Positions 8,644 through 19,113 of a DNA stretch of 64,000 bases are shown piece by piece. Below the pieces are notes generated by a model, which ran no database searches, had not been told where the DNA came from, and worked only from the letters and a program-made list of their open reading frames with translations. The number at the start of each line of letters is the position of its first letter. Within the stretch, counting starts at the first letter, position 1. The stretch is taken from positions 62,001 to 126,000 of the forward strand of contig NZ_JAIMBY010000007.1 of NCBI RefSeq assembly GCF_026191915.1. Direction: 5' to 3'. Both the position numbers and the translations under genes were made by a program. Origin of the DNA: Acidiphilium sp. PA (GTDB taxonomy: Bacteria; Pseudomonadota; Alphaproteobacteria; Acetobacterales; Acetobacteraceae).

Positions 8644-11490
8644 ATGGCGGGTGTCGATATTTTAGCCACGGCGATGAACGGCAGTAATGCCGCCTTCATC
8701 GCCAATCTCTATGCGCGGTGGGTGAGCGCGCCGGACAGTGTCGATCCGGATTTTGCGGCGTTGTTCGCATCGCTCGGCGACGAGGCGAAATCGGTGCTCA
8801 GCGACGCGGTTGGTGCTTCCTGGGCGCCGCGGCCCACCGATTTCACGACGGCACCGGCAATGGCGGAGACGCCATCCGTACCGGTATCGCGCCAGGCGAC
8901 GATCGATTCGATCCGCGCGCTGATGTTCATCCGCGCCTATCGCGTGCGCGGGCATCTTGAAGCGGATCTTGATCCGCTGGGGTTGAAGCGCCCCGGACAT
9001 CATCCGGAACTCGACCCGGTGAGCTACGGGTTTACCGAGGCCGACATGGATCGGCCGATCTTCATCGACATGGTGCTCGGCCGCGAGACCGCGACGATGC
9101 GCGAGATCATCGGCATTCTGCGCGAGAGCTATTGCGGCAAGATTGCCGTGGAATTCATGCATATTCAGGACCCGGAGCAGAAATCCTGGATCCAGCGCCG
9201 CATCGAGGGTGCGCCCTGGCGCAATGCGCTCTCGCCCGAGGGCAAGCGCAAGGTGTTGCAGCATTTGACCGAGGCGGAAGGCTTCGAAACCTTCTGCCAG
9301 CGCCGCTATGTCGGGACCAAGCGATTCGGCCTCGAAGGGGCGGAAAGCACCATTCCGGCGCTGCACCGGATCATCGAGACCGCGGCGCGCGACGGGGTTT
9401 CGGAAATCGCGATCGGCATGCCGCACCGGGGCCGGTTGAACACGCTGGTCAATATCGTTAAGAAACCCTTCACTGCGCTGTTCTCCGAATTCGGCGGCGA
9501 GAGTTTCAAGCCGGATGCCGTGCAGGGGTCGGGCGACGTCAAATATCATCTCGGCACGTCGACCGACGTGTCGATCGATGGTCGGCAGGTGCATCTGTCG
9601 TTGCAGCCGAATCCGTCGCATCTCGAAGCGGTCGACCCGGTCGTGGTCGGCAAGGTGCGGGCGCGTCAGGATATGGCGGGGGATACCAGCGGGCGGCGCT
9701 CGGTGATGGGCGTGCTGATGCATGGCGATGCGGCGTTCGCCGGCCAGGGGCTGGTGTATGAGACGCTCGCGATGAGCCAGCTGATCGGCTACCGCACGGG
9801 TGGCACGGTTCACATTGTCGTCAATAATCAGATCGGCTTCACCACGGTGCCGGCCCATGCGTATTCGGGGCTCTATTGTACCGATGTGGCGAAATCGGTG
9901 CAGTCGCCGATTTTCCATGTGAACGGCGATGATCCGGAAGCGGTGGTTTTTGTCGCACAACTGGCGACCGAGTTCCGCCAGCAATTCGCGGTGGACGTGG
10001 TGATCGACCTGGTCTGCTATCGCCGCCACGGCCATAACGAGACCGACGAGCCGGCGTTCACCCAGCCGCTGATGTATCAGGCGATCCGGTCGCGCAAGAC
10101 GACGCGCACGCTGTATGCCGAACGTCTGGCCGCCGAGGGTGCGGTGAGCACCGCCGAGTCCGACAAGATGCATCAGGATTTCGTGGCGACGCTCGAGGAA
10201 GCCTACAAGGCGGCCGCGGGCTATAAGCCGAACAAGGCGGATTGGCTGGAAGGCCATTGGGCCGGGCTGAATTCGGCGCGCGACGAGGATGGCGAGACCG
10301 AGGAACCGACCGCGATTTCGCTCGAAGACCTGCGTACGATCGGGCATGCGCTCGCGACCCCGCCGGCGAATTTCGACCTCAACCCCAAAATCATCCGCCA
10401 GCTTGAGGCCAAGCGCGACGCGATTGAGACCGGCGAGGGCATCGACTGGGCGACGGGCGAGGCGTTGGGCTTCGGCTCGCTGCTGCTCGAAGGGCATCGG
10501 GTGCGGCTGTCGGGCGAGGATTGTCAGCGCGGCACGTTCAGCCAGCGCCACGCCGTGCTGGTCGATCAATCGAACCAGCACGAATATGTGCCGCTGAACA
10601 ACATCCGCGCCGATCAGGCGAAGATCGAGATCTTCAACTCGCTGTTGTCCGAAGCCGGCGTGCTTGGATTCGAATATGGTTATTCGGTCGCCGATCCGCG
10701 CACGCTGGTGCTGTGGGAAGGCCAGTTCGGCGATTTTGCCAATGGCGCGCAGGTGATCATCGATCAGTTCATCGCGGCGGGTGAAAGCAAATGGCTGCGC
10801 ATGTCCGGTCTGACGATGTTGCTGCCGCACGGGTATGAAGGGCAGGGGCCGGAGCACTCATCGGCGCGGCCGGAGCGGTTTTTGCAGTTATGCGCCGAAA
10901 ATAACATGGCGGTGTGCAATATCACGACACCTGCGAATTATTTCCATGCGCTGCGCCGCCAGCTCAAGCGGAATTTCCGCAAGCCCTTGATCATCATGAC
11001 GCCGAAATCGCTTTTGCGGCATAAGCTGGCCGTCTCGACGCTCGATGAGATGAGCAACGGCTCGGCGTTCCGGACCGTGATCGCGGAGATCGATGCGATC
11101 GGGCCGGCCGAGCAGGTCAGGCGCGTGGTGATCTGTTCGGGCAAGGTCTATTACGATCTGCTGGCCGAACGGCGTGATCGCGGCATTGCGGACGTGGCGA
11201 TCGTGCGGCTGGAGCAACTCTATCCGTTCCCGAAAAAGGCGCTGAAAGCGGCGATCGAGATGTATGGCAATGCCGAGGTCGTCTGGTGCCAGGAGGAGCC
11301 CGAGAACATGGGCGGCTGGCATTTCGTCGATCGGCGGATCGAGCACGTGCTCGAATGCCTGGGCGATGGCATGAAGGCGAAGCGGCCGGTCTATGTCGGG
11401 CGCACACCGGCGGCGAGTCCGGCGACGGGTCTTGCCAAAACGCATGCTGCCGAACAGGCGGCTCTGGTCAAGCAGGCACTTGGCGTCTGA
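8644..11490 (+). CDS. sucA: 2-oxoglutarate dehydrogenase E1 component
   Basis: Thiamine-diphosphate-dependent decarboxylase of the 2-oxoglutarate dehydrogenase complex, 948 residues from ATG 8644. The N-terminal E1 segment (NGSNAAFIANLYARWVSAP) is typical of family members that dock to E2. The THDP core shows IGMPHRGRLNTLVNIVKKP, then the NNQIGFTT region; the transketolase-like pyrimidine domain has EFGYSVADP-like EYGYSVADPRTLVLWEGQFG. The C-terminal part contains VWCQEEPENMGGW. It is followed 24 bases later by sucB, consistent with one operon. Confidence 0.97.
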   Translation: MAGVDILATAMNGSNAAFIANLYARWVSAPDSVDPDFAALFASLGDEAKSVLSDAVGASWAPRPTDFTTAPAMAETPSVPVSRQATIDSIRALMFIRAYRVRGHLEADLDPLGLKRPGHHPELDPVSYGFTEADMDRPIFIDMVLGRETATMREIIGILRESYCGKIAVEFMHIQDPEQKSWIQRRIEGAPWRNALSPEGKRKVLQHLTEAEGFETFCQRRYVGTKRFGLEGAESTIPALHRIIETAARDGVSEIAIGMPHRGRLNTLVNIVKKPFTALFSEFGGESFKPDAVQGSGDVKYHLGTSTDVSIDGRQVHLSLQPNPSHLEAVDPVVVGKVRARQDMAGDTSGRRSVMGVLMHGDAAFAGQGLVYETLAMSQLIGYRTGGTVHIVVNNQIGFTTVPAHAYSGLYCTDVAKSVQSPIFHVNGDDPEAVVFVAQLATEFRQQFAVDVVIDLVCYRRHGHNETDEPAFTQPLMYQAIRSRKTTRTLYAERLAAEGAVSTAESDKMHQDFVATLEEAYKAAAGYKPNKADWLEGHWAGLNSARDEDGETEEPTAISLEDLRTIGHALATPPANFDLNPKIIRQLEAKRDAIETGEGIDWATGEALGFGSLLLEGHRVRLSGEDCQRGTFSQRHAVLVDQSNQHEYVPLNNIRADQAKIEIFNSLLSEAGVLGFEYGYSVADPRTLVLWEGQFGDFANGAQVIIDQFIAAGESKWLRMSGLTMLLPHGYEGQGPEHSSARPERFLQLCAENNMAVCNITTPANYFHALRRQLKRNFRKPLIIMTPKSLLRHKLAVSTLDEMSNGSAFRTVIAEIDAIGPAEQVRRVVICSGKVYYDLLAERRDRGIADVAIVRLEQLYPFPKKALKAAIEMYGNAEVVWCQEEPENMGGWHFVDRRIEHVLECLGDGMKAKRPVYVGRTPAASPATGLAKTHAAEQAALVKQALGV

Positions 11491-11514
11491 TACGCCGACA
11501 GGAGAGGCAGAAAT

Positions 11515-12732
11515 ATGTCCACCGAAATCAAGGTCCCGACTCTGGGCGAAAGCGTGACGACCGCGACGGTCGCGCGCTGGATCAAGAAATCCGGCGAGCA
11601 TGTCGAGCGGGACGAGGCGATCGTCGAGCTTGAAACCGACAAGGTGACGGTGGAGGTCAATGCCCCGGCGGCCGGCACGATCGAGGCGATTGCGGCGGAT
11701 GAAGGGGCGGAAGTCGAGGTTGGCGCGCTGCTCGGCACCATCGGCGCCGGCGATGGTGCGGCCGCGGCACCCGCCAAGGCCGAGCCGAGGCCCGCGGCCA
11801 ACCCGCCGGCCGGCGTGACCGCGCCGCCGCCGCCGTCTGGCCCGGTTGCCCGCAGTGGCCACGCGCCGATGCCGGCGGCCCAGAAAATGATGACCGAGAC
11901 CAAGGTTGCGCCGTCGCAGATCGATGGTTCGGGCAAGGATGGCAGGATCACCAAGGGCGACGTGATCGCGTTTCTCGACAAGCCGGCCGAAAAGCCGGTC
12001 GCGGCTGCGAGGACGCCCCGCACCGAGGATGTGCGCGAGGAGCGGGTGAAAATGACCCGGCTGCGCCGCACCATCGCAGCCCGGTTGAAGGAGGCACAGA
12101 ACAACGCCGCCATGCTGACCACCTTCAACGAGGTGGACATGGGCGCGGTGATGGCGCTGCGGTCGGAATACAAGGATGCGTTCGAGAAGAAGCACAAGGG
12201 CGTGCGGCTCGGTTTCATGAGCTTCTTCGTCAAGGCCTGCGTTGCCGCGCTGCGCGAGTTTCCGGCGGTCAACGCCGAGATCGACGGCGATGAAATTGTC
12301 TACAAGAATTTCGTGAACATGGGCATTGCCGTCAGCAGCCCGAATGGGCTGGTGGTGCCGGTGCTGCGCGATGCGGACCAGATGAGTTTTCCGCAGATCG
12401 AGGCGGCGATTGCCGGGTTCGGCAAGCGGGCGCGCGACGGGGCGTTGAAGCTCGATGAGCTTTCGGGTGGTACGTTCTCGATCACCAACGGCGGTGTATT
12501 CGGCTCATTGATGTCGACGCCGATCTTGAACCCGCCGCAATCGGCGATCCTGGGGATGCACAAGATCCAGGATCGGCCGATGGCGATCGACGGCAAGGTG
12601 GAAATCCGGCCGATGATGTATCTCGCGGTATCGTACGATCATCGGATCATCGATGGGCGTGAGGCGGTGTCGTTCCTGGTGCGGGTGAAGGAGAGCATCG
12701 AGGATCCCCGCCGGCTGATGCTGGAGATCTAG
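11515..12732 (+). CDS. sucB: Dihydrolipoyllysine succinyltransferase (E2 of 2-oxoglutarate dehydrogenase)
   Basis: E2 core of the complex, 405 residues. Domains in order are one lipoyl domain with the lipoylated lysine in [11 protein letters not shown] (near residue 43), an Ala/Pro-rich linker, the peripheral subunit-binding domain ([21 protein letters not shown] read as separate short motifs around 125-150), and the catalytic acyltransferase domain ending with the HxxxDG signature [13 protein letters not shown] near 377. AGGAGAGG lies just before ATG 11515. A single A/T hairpin element lies between this gene and lpd. Confidence 0.96.
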   Translation: MSTEIKVPTLGESVTTATVARWIKKSGEHVERDEAIVELETDKVTVEVNAPAAGTIEAIAADEGAEVEVGALLGTIGAGDGAAAAPAKAEPRPAANPPAGVTAPPPPSGPVARSGHAPMPAAQKMMTETKVAPSQIDGSGKDGRITKGDVIAFLDKPAEKPVAAARTPRTEDVREERVKMTRLRRTIAARLKEAQNNAAMLTTFNEVDMGAVMALRSEYKDAFEKKHKGVRLGFMSFFVKACVAALREFPAVNAEIDGDEIVYKNFVNMGIAVSSPNGLVVPVLRDADQMSFPQIEAAIAGFGKRARDGALKLDELSGGTFSITNGGVFGSLMSTPILNPPQSAILGMHKIQDRPMAIDGKVEIRPMMYLAVSYDHRIIDGREAVSFLVRVKESIEDPRRLMLEI

Positions 12733-12798
12733 CCCAACGAAACCTTGCAAACGTCGTGCCCAGGCGAATTACGCGTCAGGGCACGACCTGATATGAAT

Positions 12799-12832
12799 AA
12801 AAGTTTTTTGGTTCTTTTTTTCAAAAAAGGAC
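12799..12832. repeat. A/T palindromic element, single unit (sucB-lpd spacer)
   Basis: AAAAGTTTTTTG followed by a stem-loop GTTCTTTTTTTCAAAAAAGGAC with one G-T pair. It corresponds to the right unit only of the paired element. It lies between sucB and lpd, 23 bases before the lpd start. Confidence 0.7.
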
Positions 12833-12854
12833 CCTTCCTTAAGGATTTTACCTG

Positions 12855-14246
12855 ATGCCAGACCAGTTCGACCTCATCGTCATCGGCGCCGGCCCCGGCG
12901 GTTATGTGTGCGCCATCCGGGCCGCCCAGCTTGGGATGAAGGTCGCCTGCGTCGAAAAGCGGGCGACGCTGGGGGGCACGTGCCTGAATGTCGGCTGCAT
13001 ACCCTCGAAGGCGTTGCTGCAATCCTCGGAAAATTACCATGCGCTTCTGCATGGGTTCGCGCAGCACGGGGTGATGGCAAAAGAGGTTTCCTTCGATCTG
13101 CCGAAAATGATGAGCCACAAGGACGAGGTGGTCGTCGCCAATACCAAGGGCGTCGAGTTTTTGTTCAAGAAGAACAAGATCACCTGGCTGAAGGGATCTG
13201 CGGCGTTCAAGTCGGCCGATACGATCACTGTGGAAGGCATTGATTATACAGCGAAGCATATCGTGATCGCGACCGGTAGCGAAAGTGTGCCGCTGCCCGG
13301 GGTGGAGATCGATGAAACCACCATCGTCACGTCGACCGGTGCGATCGCGCTGGCATCGGTACCCAGGCATCTGGTGGTGATTGGGGGCGGCTATATCGGG
13401 CTGGAACTCGGTAGCGTCTGGCGCCGGCTGGGCGCGGAGGTAACCGTGGTCGAATATCTCGATCGTCTGGTGCCGACGATGGATGGCGAGATCGCGGGCA
13501 GCTTTCAGAAAATTCTGACCAAGCTCGGCCTGAAGTTCAAGCTCGGCACCAAGGTGACCGGGGCCAGCAAGACCGCCGCCGGGGTTACGTTGACACTGGA
13601 ACCGGCCAAGGGCGGCGCGGCGGAAACGCTGGAAGCCGATGTCGTGCTGGTCGCAATCGGCCGACGGCCCCACACGGCGGGGCTTGGGCTCGATGTTGCC
13701 GGCGTGGCGACCGACGAACGCGGCCGGGTCAAGACCGATGGGCATTTCGCCACCAATATCAAAGGTATTTACGCGATCGGCGATGTGATCGCCGGGGCGA
13801 TGCTGGCCCACAAAGCCGAGGAAGAAGGCGTCGCGCTGGCGGAATTGCTGGCAGGGCAGGCCGGGCATGTCAATTACGGCGCGATCCCGGGGGTGGTATA
13901 CACCTGGCCGGAGATCGCCTCGGTCGGCAAGACCGAGGAAGAACTCAAGGCCGAGGGCGTGGCCTACAAGACCGGCAAGTTTCCGTTCATGGCGAACGGG
14001 CGGGCGCGCGCGATGGGCGACACTGATGGTTTCGTTAAAATCCTGTCCGACCGGACGACCGACCAGGTGCTGGGCGCGCATATCATCGGGCCGGATGCGG
14101 GCACGATGATCGCGGAACTCGTGCTGGCGATGGAGTTCGGCGCTTCGGCGGAGGATATTGCACGCACGAGCCACGCTCATCCGACATTGAACGAGGCCGT
14201 CAAGGAGGCGGCACTGGCGGTTGACGGGCGCGCTCTGCATATCTGA
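12855..14246 (+). CDS. lpd: Dihydrolipoyl dehydrogenase (E3)
   Basis: FAD/NAD-dependent disulfide oxidoreductase of 463 residues that reoxidises the lipoyl groups of E2. The FAD-binding [17 protein letters not shown] lies at the N-terminus, the redox-active pair in [16 protein letters not shown] near 40-45, the NAD-binding [13 protein letters not shown] near 180, and the catalytic His-Glu pair in [10 protein letters not shown] near 443. AAGGA precedes ATG 12855. As the last gene of the sucCDAB-lpd set it completes the 2-oxoglutarate dehydrogenase complex; E3 may also serve other complexes. Confidence 0.97.
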   Translation: MPDQFDLIVIGAGPGGYVCAIRAAQLGMKVACVEKRATLGGTCLNVGCIPSKALLQSSENYHALLHGFAQHGVMAKEVSFDLPKMMSHKDEVVVANTKGVEFLFKKNKITWLKGSAAFKSADTITVEGIDYTAKHIVIATGSESVPLPGVEIDETTIVTSTGAIALASVPRHLVVIGGGYIGLELGSVWRRLGAEVTVVEYLDRLVPTMDGEIAGSFQKILTKLGLKFKLGTKVTGASKTAAGVTLTLEPAKGGAAETLEADVVLVAIGRRPHTAGLGLDVAGVATDERGRVKTDGHFATNIKGIYAIGDVIAGAMLAHKAEEEGVALAELLAGQAGHVNYGAIPGVVYTWPEIASVGKTEEELKAEGVAYKTGKFPFMANGRARAMGDTDGFVKILSDRTTDQVLGAHIIGPDAGTMIAELVLAMEFGASAEDIARTSHAHPTLNEAVKEAALAVDGRALHI

Positions 14247-14465
14247 CGGCCAGCGACGCGCTGCACCGCGCATCGTGCGATAAAGTGCCGGCGATCGGTC
14301 CGCGACCTCTTGCATCGCCCGCTTGAAATCACCAAAAATTAATCCAGCGGGAATGATTTTTGGTATGAGCGTGGGTGGGTCATTTGGAGGTCCATCGGCC
14401 TCCGGCAATTTTTGATCGCATCGGACCGTCGGGTGCGGATAATCGCGGAACTGGACCGCCACAAC

Positions 14466-16106
14466 ATGGATTACAGCCAGCTCACGCCGGGTATGGATAC
14501 GCAAAGCCTGATCGCGGCGTTCGATTGGGGTGCGACCGTGCTAGGCGCCCGGGATGATTGGCCGGTCGAGCGGATCTGCGCGGTCGATCTGGCCCTGCGA
14601 TCGCCCGCACCGATCGCGCTTTTTCTCGGCCCGGATGGGGTTTTGCTATACAACGATGCATGCGCGGCGTTGTTCGGCGTGTGGCACCCGCGGGCGTTGG
14701 GTATGGCCGTCACCGAGGTATTTCCCGAACACGCTGTGTTCTGCCGGTCGATGCTGGAACGTGTGCGGCGAGGGGAAGCGGTCCTGCTATCCGATCGGGC
14801 GCTTAGCACGGGTAACGTGGCGATGACCGGGCAGTGCGGGTTCGATTTCAGTTACACGCCGATCATCGCAGAGCGAAACCGCGTTGACGGCGTCTTCACG
14901 GTGATCACGGAAACACCCGCGCGGGCGCGGGCGCGCGAGCGTGAGGGCACCGGTTCAAACTTGCGCCAGAGCGAAAAAATGGCTGTGATCGGTCAGTTGA
15001 CCGGCGGCATTGCCCATGATTTCAATAATTTACTGGCCGGGATCATCGGCAATCTCGATATGCTCACAACGCGGCTGGCGCAGCGTGATCTGGCATCGGC
15101 GGAGTCTTATCTTGCGGGGGCGCGTAGTGCCGCCAGTCGGGCAGCGGGGCTGACGCAGCGGCTGCTGGCCTTTTCGGGCAAGCAATCCCTGGTGCCGACG
15201 GTGATCGATATTCCGGAGTTCCTGCTCGACATCGAGGAATTGCTCAGCCACACGGTTGGTCCCACGATCGAATTGCGGACACGGTGCGACCCGGCGGTCG
15301 GCGCCGCGGTTTGCGACTACCATCAACTCGAAACGGCGCTGCTCAATCTCGCGATCAATGCGCGCGATGCGATGCCCGATGGCGGGTATCTGACGATCGA
15401 GGCCTGCCGCCGGACGCTCGGCACGCCAGATGACGGTGATGCCGCCGCGCCAGGAAGATATGTGGTGGTATCGGTGATGGACACCGGTTGCGGTATGACC
15501 GAGGACGTGGCGGCGCGGGCGTTCGATCCGTTCTTCACCACCAGGAAGCGCGGCCACGGCGCCGGGCTGGGCCTGTCGATGATTTACGGTTTCCTCAAAC
15601 AATCAGGCGGTCATGTCGAATTACAAAGCCGGCCGGGCATGGGGACCATCGTTCGCCTGTTCCTTCCGTGCGAAACCGCCGCCGGCGCGATCGGCAGCGC
15701 GGATTCCGCCGCGCAGATGCCGCAGCCCGAGACAAAGGATGTCATTCTGGTCGTTGACGACGAACCCGATCTGCGCGCGCTCCTGGCCGAAATGCTCGAG
15801 GGGTTGGGGTTTTCCGTCCTCCAGGCAGCCGATGCGGCAGCGGCGCTCGACGTGCTGTCCGCGTCCGGCCGGATCGATCTGCTGATTTCCGATATCGGGC
15901 TGCGCGGCGCGATGAACGGGCGCTGCCTGGTGGAGGCAGCCCATGCGATACGGCCGGCTTTACCGGTGCTGTTCATCACCGGGCTGGGTGACGTCAGCGA
16001 TGCGGCGCGCATCGTGGCCGGGCCACGGGTCGATCTGCTGAGAAAACCGTTTTCGTTCAGCGTATTCGAAGATCGCGTGGAACGCCTGCTGGCGCGTGTG
16101 ACATGA
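14466..16106 (+). CDS. Hybrid sensor histidine kinase with C-terminal receiver
   Basis: Soluble-looking hybrid kinase, 546 residues, with no obvious membrane segments. An N-terminal PAS-like sensor (PAPIALFLGPDGVLLYNDAC) is followed by a HisKA-type box GGIAHDFNNLLAGIIGN with phospho-His near 184, an HATPase domain (N box NLAINARDAMPDGG; DTGCGMTED; FFTTRKRGHGAGLGLSMIYG), and a receiver (LVVDDEPDLR; phospho-Asp in LLISDIGL near 475; LLRKPFS). No output domain or cognate regulator is adjacent, so the signal and target are unknown. The frame is open from TTG 14412, but ATG 14466 is preferred. Confidence 0.9.
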   Translation: MDYSQLTPGMDTQSLIAAFDWGATVLGARDDWPVERICAVDLALRSPAPIALFLGPDGVLLYNDACAALFGVWHPRALGMAVTEVFPEHAVFCRSMLERVRRGEAVLLSDRALSTGNVAMTGQCGFDFSYTPIIAERNRVDGVFTVITETPARARAREREGTGSNLRQSEKMAVIGQLTGGIAHDFNNLLAGIIGNLDMLTTRLAQRDLASAESYLAGARSAASRAAGLTQRLLAFSGKQSLVPTVIDIPEFLLDIEELLSHTVGPTIELRTRCDPAVGAAVCDYHQLETALLNLAINARDAMPDGGYLTIEACRRTLGTPDDGDAAAPGRYVVVSVMDTGCGMTEDVAARAFDPFFTTRKRGHGAGLGLSMIYGFLKQSGGHVELQSRPGMGTIVRLFLPCETAAGAIGSADSAAQMPQPETKDVILVVDDEPDLRALLAEMLEGLGFSVLQAADAAAALDVLSASGRIDLLISDIGLRGAMNGRCLVEAAHAIRPALPVLFITGLGDVSDAARIVAGPRVDLLRKPFSFSVFEDRVERLLARVT

Positions 16107-16125
16107 CGCGCCATCGGTTGGATGG

Positions 16126-17142
16126 TCAGTGCGCGATGATATCGCGCAGTGCCGCAGCCTGATCCGGCCACTCCGGTAGCGTACGGGCGTGAGCCCAGGC
16201 GATGCCGCCCATTTCGGCGCGCAAGGCGGGGCTGAAAATCAGCCTGCGGAGCGCTTTTGCGAGTTGGGCGACATCATCGACCGGGGCTACGATTCCGGCA
16301 CCCGTTGCAACCAGGCTGCCGGCGGCGCCGCCATCGGTGATGGCGACGGGCAGGCCACGGGCCATGGCTTCGGCGATCACCATGCCGAAGCCTTCGAAGC
16401 GGGTTGCCAGGGCGAACAGATCGGCGCGCGCCCAGGCGGTGTCGAGGGCAGCACCCTCGAGGGCACCATGCCGTTCGACCCGGGCAGACAAGCCGGTCTG
16501 CTCGATCAGCGTATCGAGGCTGTGGGCATAGGTTTCATCGCGCGGTTCGCCGGCCAGGATTAGACGCCAGTCGAGGTCGGTCAGTGTCGCGAGGGCCTTC
16601 AGCAGGACATCGTGGCCTTTGCGATAGGTGAGGGTCGCAAGGGAGAGAATGGTGCAGGGGGCGCCGAACGGCGCATCGGCACCGATCGAGCGCCGGGTCT
16701 GACGATCGGTGCCGGGGACCAGAACGCGCAAACGGTTGGCTGGTACGCCGAATTCCTGGCTGAGGCGATCCGCGATCGGTGCACTGGCTGCGACGACTTT
16801 GCGAAAACCGGGCAGCACGGATCGTTCGAGTGCCTTGAGCGCGCGGCGGCGGGGTTCGGGCGTGCCGGGTTCCAGCGCCGTCGGATGATGGATCAGGGCG
16901 ACGGCGCCGCGTGCCTGCAGCGCGGGGATGACGGCTTCGGCGTATTCGAACGCGGCGCCTTCGACGATGATCGCGGCTGATGGATCGAACCGTTCGGCGA
17001 AATCGGGTGCCGGCGGCGCGGTCAAGGCGATCACTTCGGCGGTGCCGCCCATGTCGTTCCAGGCGGCGAGCAGGCGGCGATGGTAGAACGATGCGCCGGA
17101 GACGGATTCGAACGGCGCGATCGTGATCAGAATGAGACGCAT
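16126..17142 (-). CDS. Glycosyltransferase family 4 protein
   Basis: GT-B fold glycosyltransferase of about 338 residues. The N-terminal domain begins RLILITIAPFESVSGASFYH; the C-terminal donor-binding domain has the retaining-enzyme E-x7-E motif in EGFGMVIAEAMARGLPVAI near 265. Such enzymes add sugars to lipid, polysaccharide or protein acceptors from nucleotide-sugar donors. It lies directly upstream of nothing obviously related; the flagellar genes transcribed in the same direction end 57 bases before its start region, so it might act on flagellin or on a surface glycan. ATG 17154 is an alternative start four codons upstream. Confidence 0.85.
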   Translation of the reverse strand: MRLILITIAPFESVSGASFYHRRLLAAWNDMGGTAEVIALTAPPAPDFAERFDPSAAIIVEGAAFEYAEAVIPALQARGAVALIHHPTALEPGTPEPRRRALKALERSVLPGFRKVVAASAPIADRLSQEFGVPANRLRVLVPGTDRQTRRSIGADAPFGAPCTILSLATLTYRKGHDVLLKALATLTDLDWRLILAGEPRDETYAHSLDTLIEQTGLSARVERHGALEGAALDTAWARADLFALATRFEGFGMVIAEAMARGLPVAITDGGAAGSLVATGAGIVAPVDDVAQLAKALRRLIFSPALRAEMGGIAWAHARTLPEWPDQAAALRDIIAH

Positions 17143-17198
17143 GGTAGAGCGCATGCCATAGCGCGTCTGTAGTGACCAGAGATTGGCCGGTTGGGCGG

Positions 17199-17621
17199 TT
17201 ATGCGCGCAGGGTGAGCGCGACCGGTGCTGTGTGCCGGTGGGACGTCTCGGCCCCGTTCTGTCCGGGATAATGTTGGTCGGCCGGCTCAGGGTCGATTGC
17301 TTGCAGAATCGTGGCGATGACGCGTTGCTGCGTATCGATCGAGCGGCGCAGGAGCAGGCGATTCTGCTCGATCGCACTGTCGAGGCGCCGGTGAAGCGCC
17401 TCCGGCATCAGGCTCGGCGATGGCGGTTGATGCAACGTGAGGCTTTCGAGTGAAACGATCGCGAGGCGTTTGGCATCGGCCAGGGCGCCGCTGGCGCCGA
17501 AATCCGACTGGCGCAATGCACCGTTTTCCGCCTCGAGCACTTTGGCGAGGGTGGTGACCGCCTCCAGCAGGGGTGACGGTTGCGGCGACGGGAGCGTTTT
17601 AACCTTGGATTTGGCGATCAT
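17199..17621 (-). CDS. FlgN-like flagellar protein
   Basis: Small protein of 140 residues that I assign mainly by position and by its shape: a helical segment (PLLEAVTTLAKVLEAENGALRQ) followed by a second helix with ALHRRLDSAIEQNRLLLRR, as expected for a FlgN-type export chaperone for hook-associated proteins. It overlaps the flgJ-like gene by four bases (ATGA at 17618-17621) and is the last gene of the flgI-flgJ-flgN unit. The C-terminal ~30 residues are low in recognisable structure. Sequence similarity to FlgN is weak by eye, so the name is tentative. Confidence 0.65.
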   Translation of the reverse strand: MIAKSKVKTLPSPQPSPLLEAVTTLAKVLEAENGALRQSDFGASGALADAKRLAIVSLESLTLHQPPSPSLMPEALHRRLDSAIEQNRLLLRRSIDTQQRVIATILQAIDPEPADQHYPGQNGAETSHRHTAPVALTLRA

Positions 17622-17956
17622 TTCTCGACTCCGGTTGACATGCGGAATGCCGGTGCGGGGCCTTGCTTTGCCTGTTCGCCGGCCAAAGTGGTTTCGATCA
17701 TCGGGGTAAGGCCGAGGCCGCCGCGCGCTTCCATCGATTTGGCGATCGCGTCGATCAGGAACGGCTGAAACTGCCGAGCAACGGTGCCGCCGCCGAACGG
17801 GGCGTCGGCCTTGCCCATCGTTTGGAAGATCGGTTTCAGAAACTGCGCAATCGCCATGGCTTCGAATTTCTGCGCGGTCGCATCGGTCTTGCTCGCCGCC
17901 GCGATTGTGCGGGTCGCCGGTGGCAGGATCGGCACCGATCCGATCGTGCCGCTCAT
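17618..17956 (-). CDS. flgJ: FlgJ-like rod-binding protein
   Basis: Protein of 112 residues matching the N-terminal rod-binding domain of FlgJ (AQKFEAMAIAQFLKPIFQTM, then GGGTVARQFQPFLIDAIAKSM). It lacks the C-terminal peptidoglycan hydrolase domain found in enterobacterial FlgJ, which is normal in alphaproteobacteria. It would act in the periplasm as a cap for rod assembly. It overlaps flgI by four bases upstream and the flgN-like gene by four bases downstream, indicating translational coupling. Confidence 0.85.
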   Translation of the reverse strand: MSGTIGSVPILPPATRTIAAASKTDATAQKFEAMAIAQFLKPIFQTMGKADAPFGGGTVARQFQPFLIDAIAKSMEARGGLGLTPMIETTLAGEQAKQGPAPAFRMSTGVEK

Positions 17957-19113
17957 TGCACGACCAGCTGGGCTTGCAGCGCGCCGGCTGCCTTGATCGC
18001 CTGCAGAATGCTGATCATGTCGTGCGGTGCGACCCCGAGGGAGTTCAGACCGCTGACCAATTGGCGCAGACTGACGCTACCTTTGACGATTGCCATTTTC
18101 TTGCCTTTGCCTTTCTTGACCGCGATTGTGGTTTGCGCGGTCGAAACCGTTTGACCGTTGGAAAGCGGGCCGGGTTGGCTCACCACCGGTGTGTTGGTGA
18201 CCTGCACGGTCAGATTGCCCTGCGCGATGGCGACTGTACTGATCCGCACATCCGCCCCCATCACGATGGTGCCGGTCGCTTCATCGACCACGACCGTCGC
18301 GGGGGAGGAAGGCTCCACTTTCAAATCCTCGATCGCCGCGAGGTCGCCGACGACATTGCGGCCTTTCAGGTCGAGCGTGATGGTTCGCGGATCGTCCATC
18401 GTGGCGATGCCGGGCCCCAGATCGGCGTTGATCGCGTCGGCGATTCGCTCGGCGGTGGTGAAATCGGGATTGCGCAATTCGAGTTTCGGATCGGTCTCGG
18501 TGGCGAGAGTGAAATTCACCGACCGCTCGACGATGGCCCCGTTGGTGATGCGGCCGACCGTCGGTACGCCCTGGGTGAACGAGGAATTCGCGCCGCTCGC
18601 CTTGATCGCACCGGTGACCAGCGAACCCTGCGCCACGGCATAAACCTGGCCGTCCGCACCGAGCAGCGGGGTTACCAGCAGGGTGCCGCCGGTGAGGTCC
18701 TTCGCATCGCCCAGGGCTGAAACAGTGACGTCGATCTGCTCGCCGCTGTGCGAAAACGCCGGCAGGCTTGCCGTGACCATGACCGCGGCGATATCCTTGG
18801 TCTGCAGGCTGGCAGCCTGGTCTTCGGTGTTGACGCCCAGGCGTTCGAGCATGCCGATCAGCGACTGGCGCGTGAAGATGGCATTGTTGAGCGAATCGCC
18901 GGTGCCGTTGAGCCCGACGACCAGCCCATAGCCGATCAACTGGTTGTCGCGGATGCCCTGGATATCCGTGATGTCCTTGATGCGAACCTCCGCCCGCGCC
19001 GTGCCGATGCAGGCGAGGAGCGATATGACCAACATGCCGGCGAAGGCCACCAGGCCGAAGCGCCGCTTCGTCGGCCGGAAGGGGGCGGGCTGCGATGATA
19101 CGATTGTGCTCAC
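17953..19113 (-). CDS. flgI: Flagellar P-ring protein FlgI
   Basis: P-ring subunit, 386 residues, forming the bushing around the flagellar rod in the peptidoglycan layer. An N-terminal signal peptide is visible (basic TKRRFGLVAFAGMLVISLLAC, cleavage after TARA), followed by the family opening EVRIKDITDIQGIRDNQLIG and GLVVGLNGTGDSLNNAIFT. The C-terminus ends GALQAQLVVQ as in the family. It is first in a coupled flgI-flgJ-flgN unit. The 96-bp divergent region to fliX must hold both promoters. Confidence 0.96.
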   Translation of the reverse strand: MSTIVSSQPAPFRPTKRRFGLVAFAGMLVISLLACIGTARAEVRIKDITDIQGIRDNQLIGYGLVVGLNGTGDSLNNAIFTRQSLIGMLERLGVNTEDQAASLQTKDIAAVMVTASLPAFSHSGEQIDVTVSALGDAKDLTGGTLLVTPLLGADGQVYAVAQGSLVTGAIKASGANSSFTQGVPTVGRITNGAIVERSVNFTLATETDPKLELRNPDFTTAERIADAINADLGPGIATMDDPRTITLDLKGRNVVGDLAAIEDLKVEPSSPATVVVDEATGTIVMGADVRISTVAIAQGNLTVQVTNTPVVSQPGPLSNGQTVSTAQTTIAVKKGKGKKMAIVKGSVSLRQLVSGLNSLGVAPHDMISILQAIKAAGALQAQLVVQ

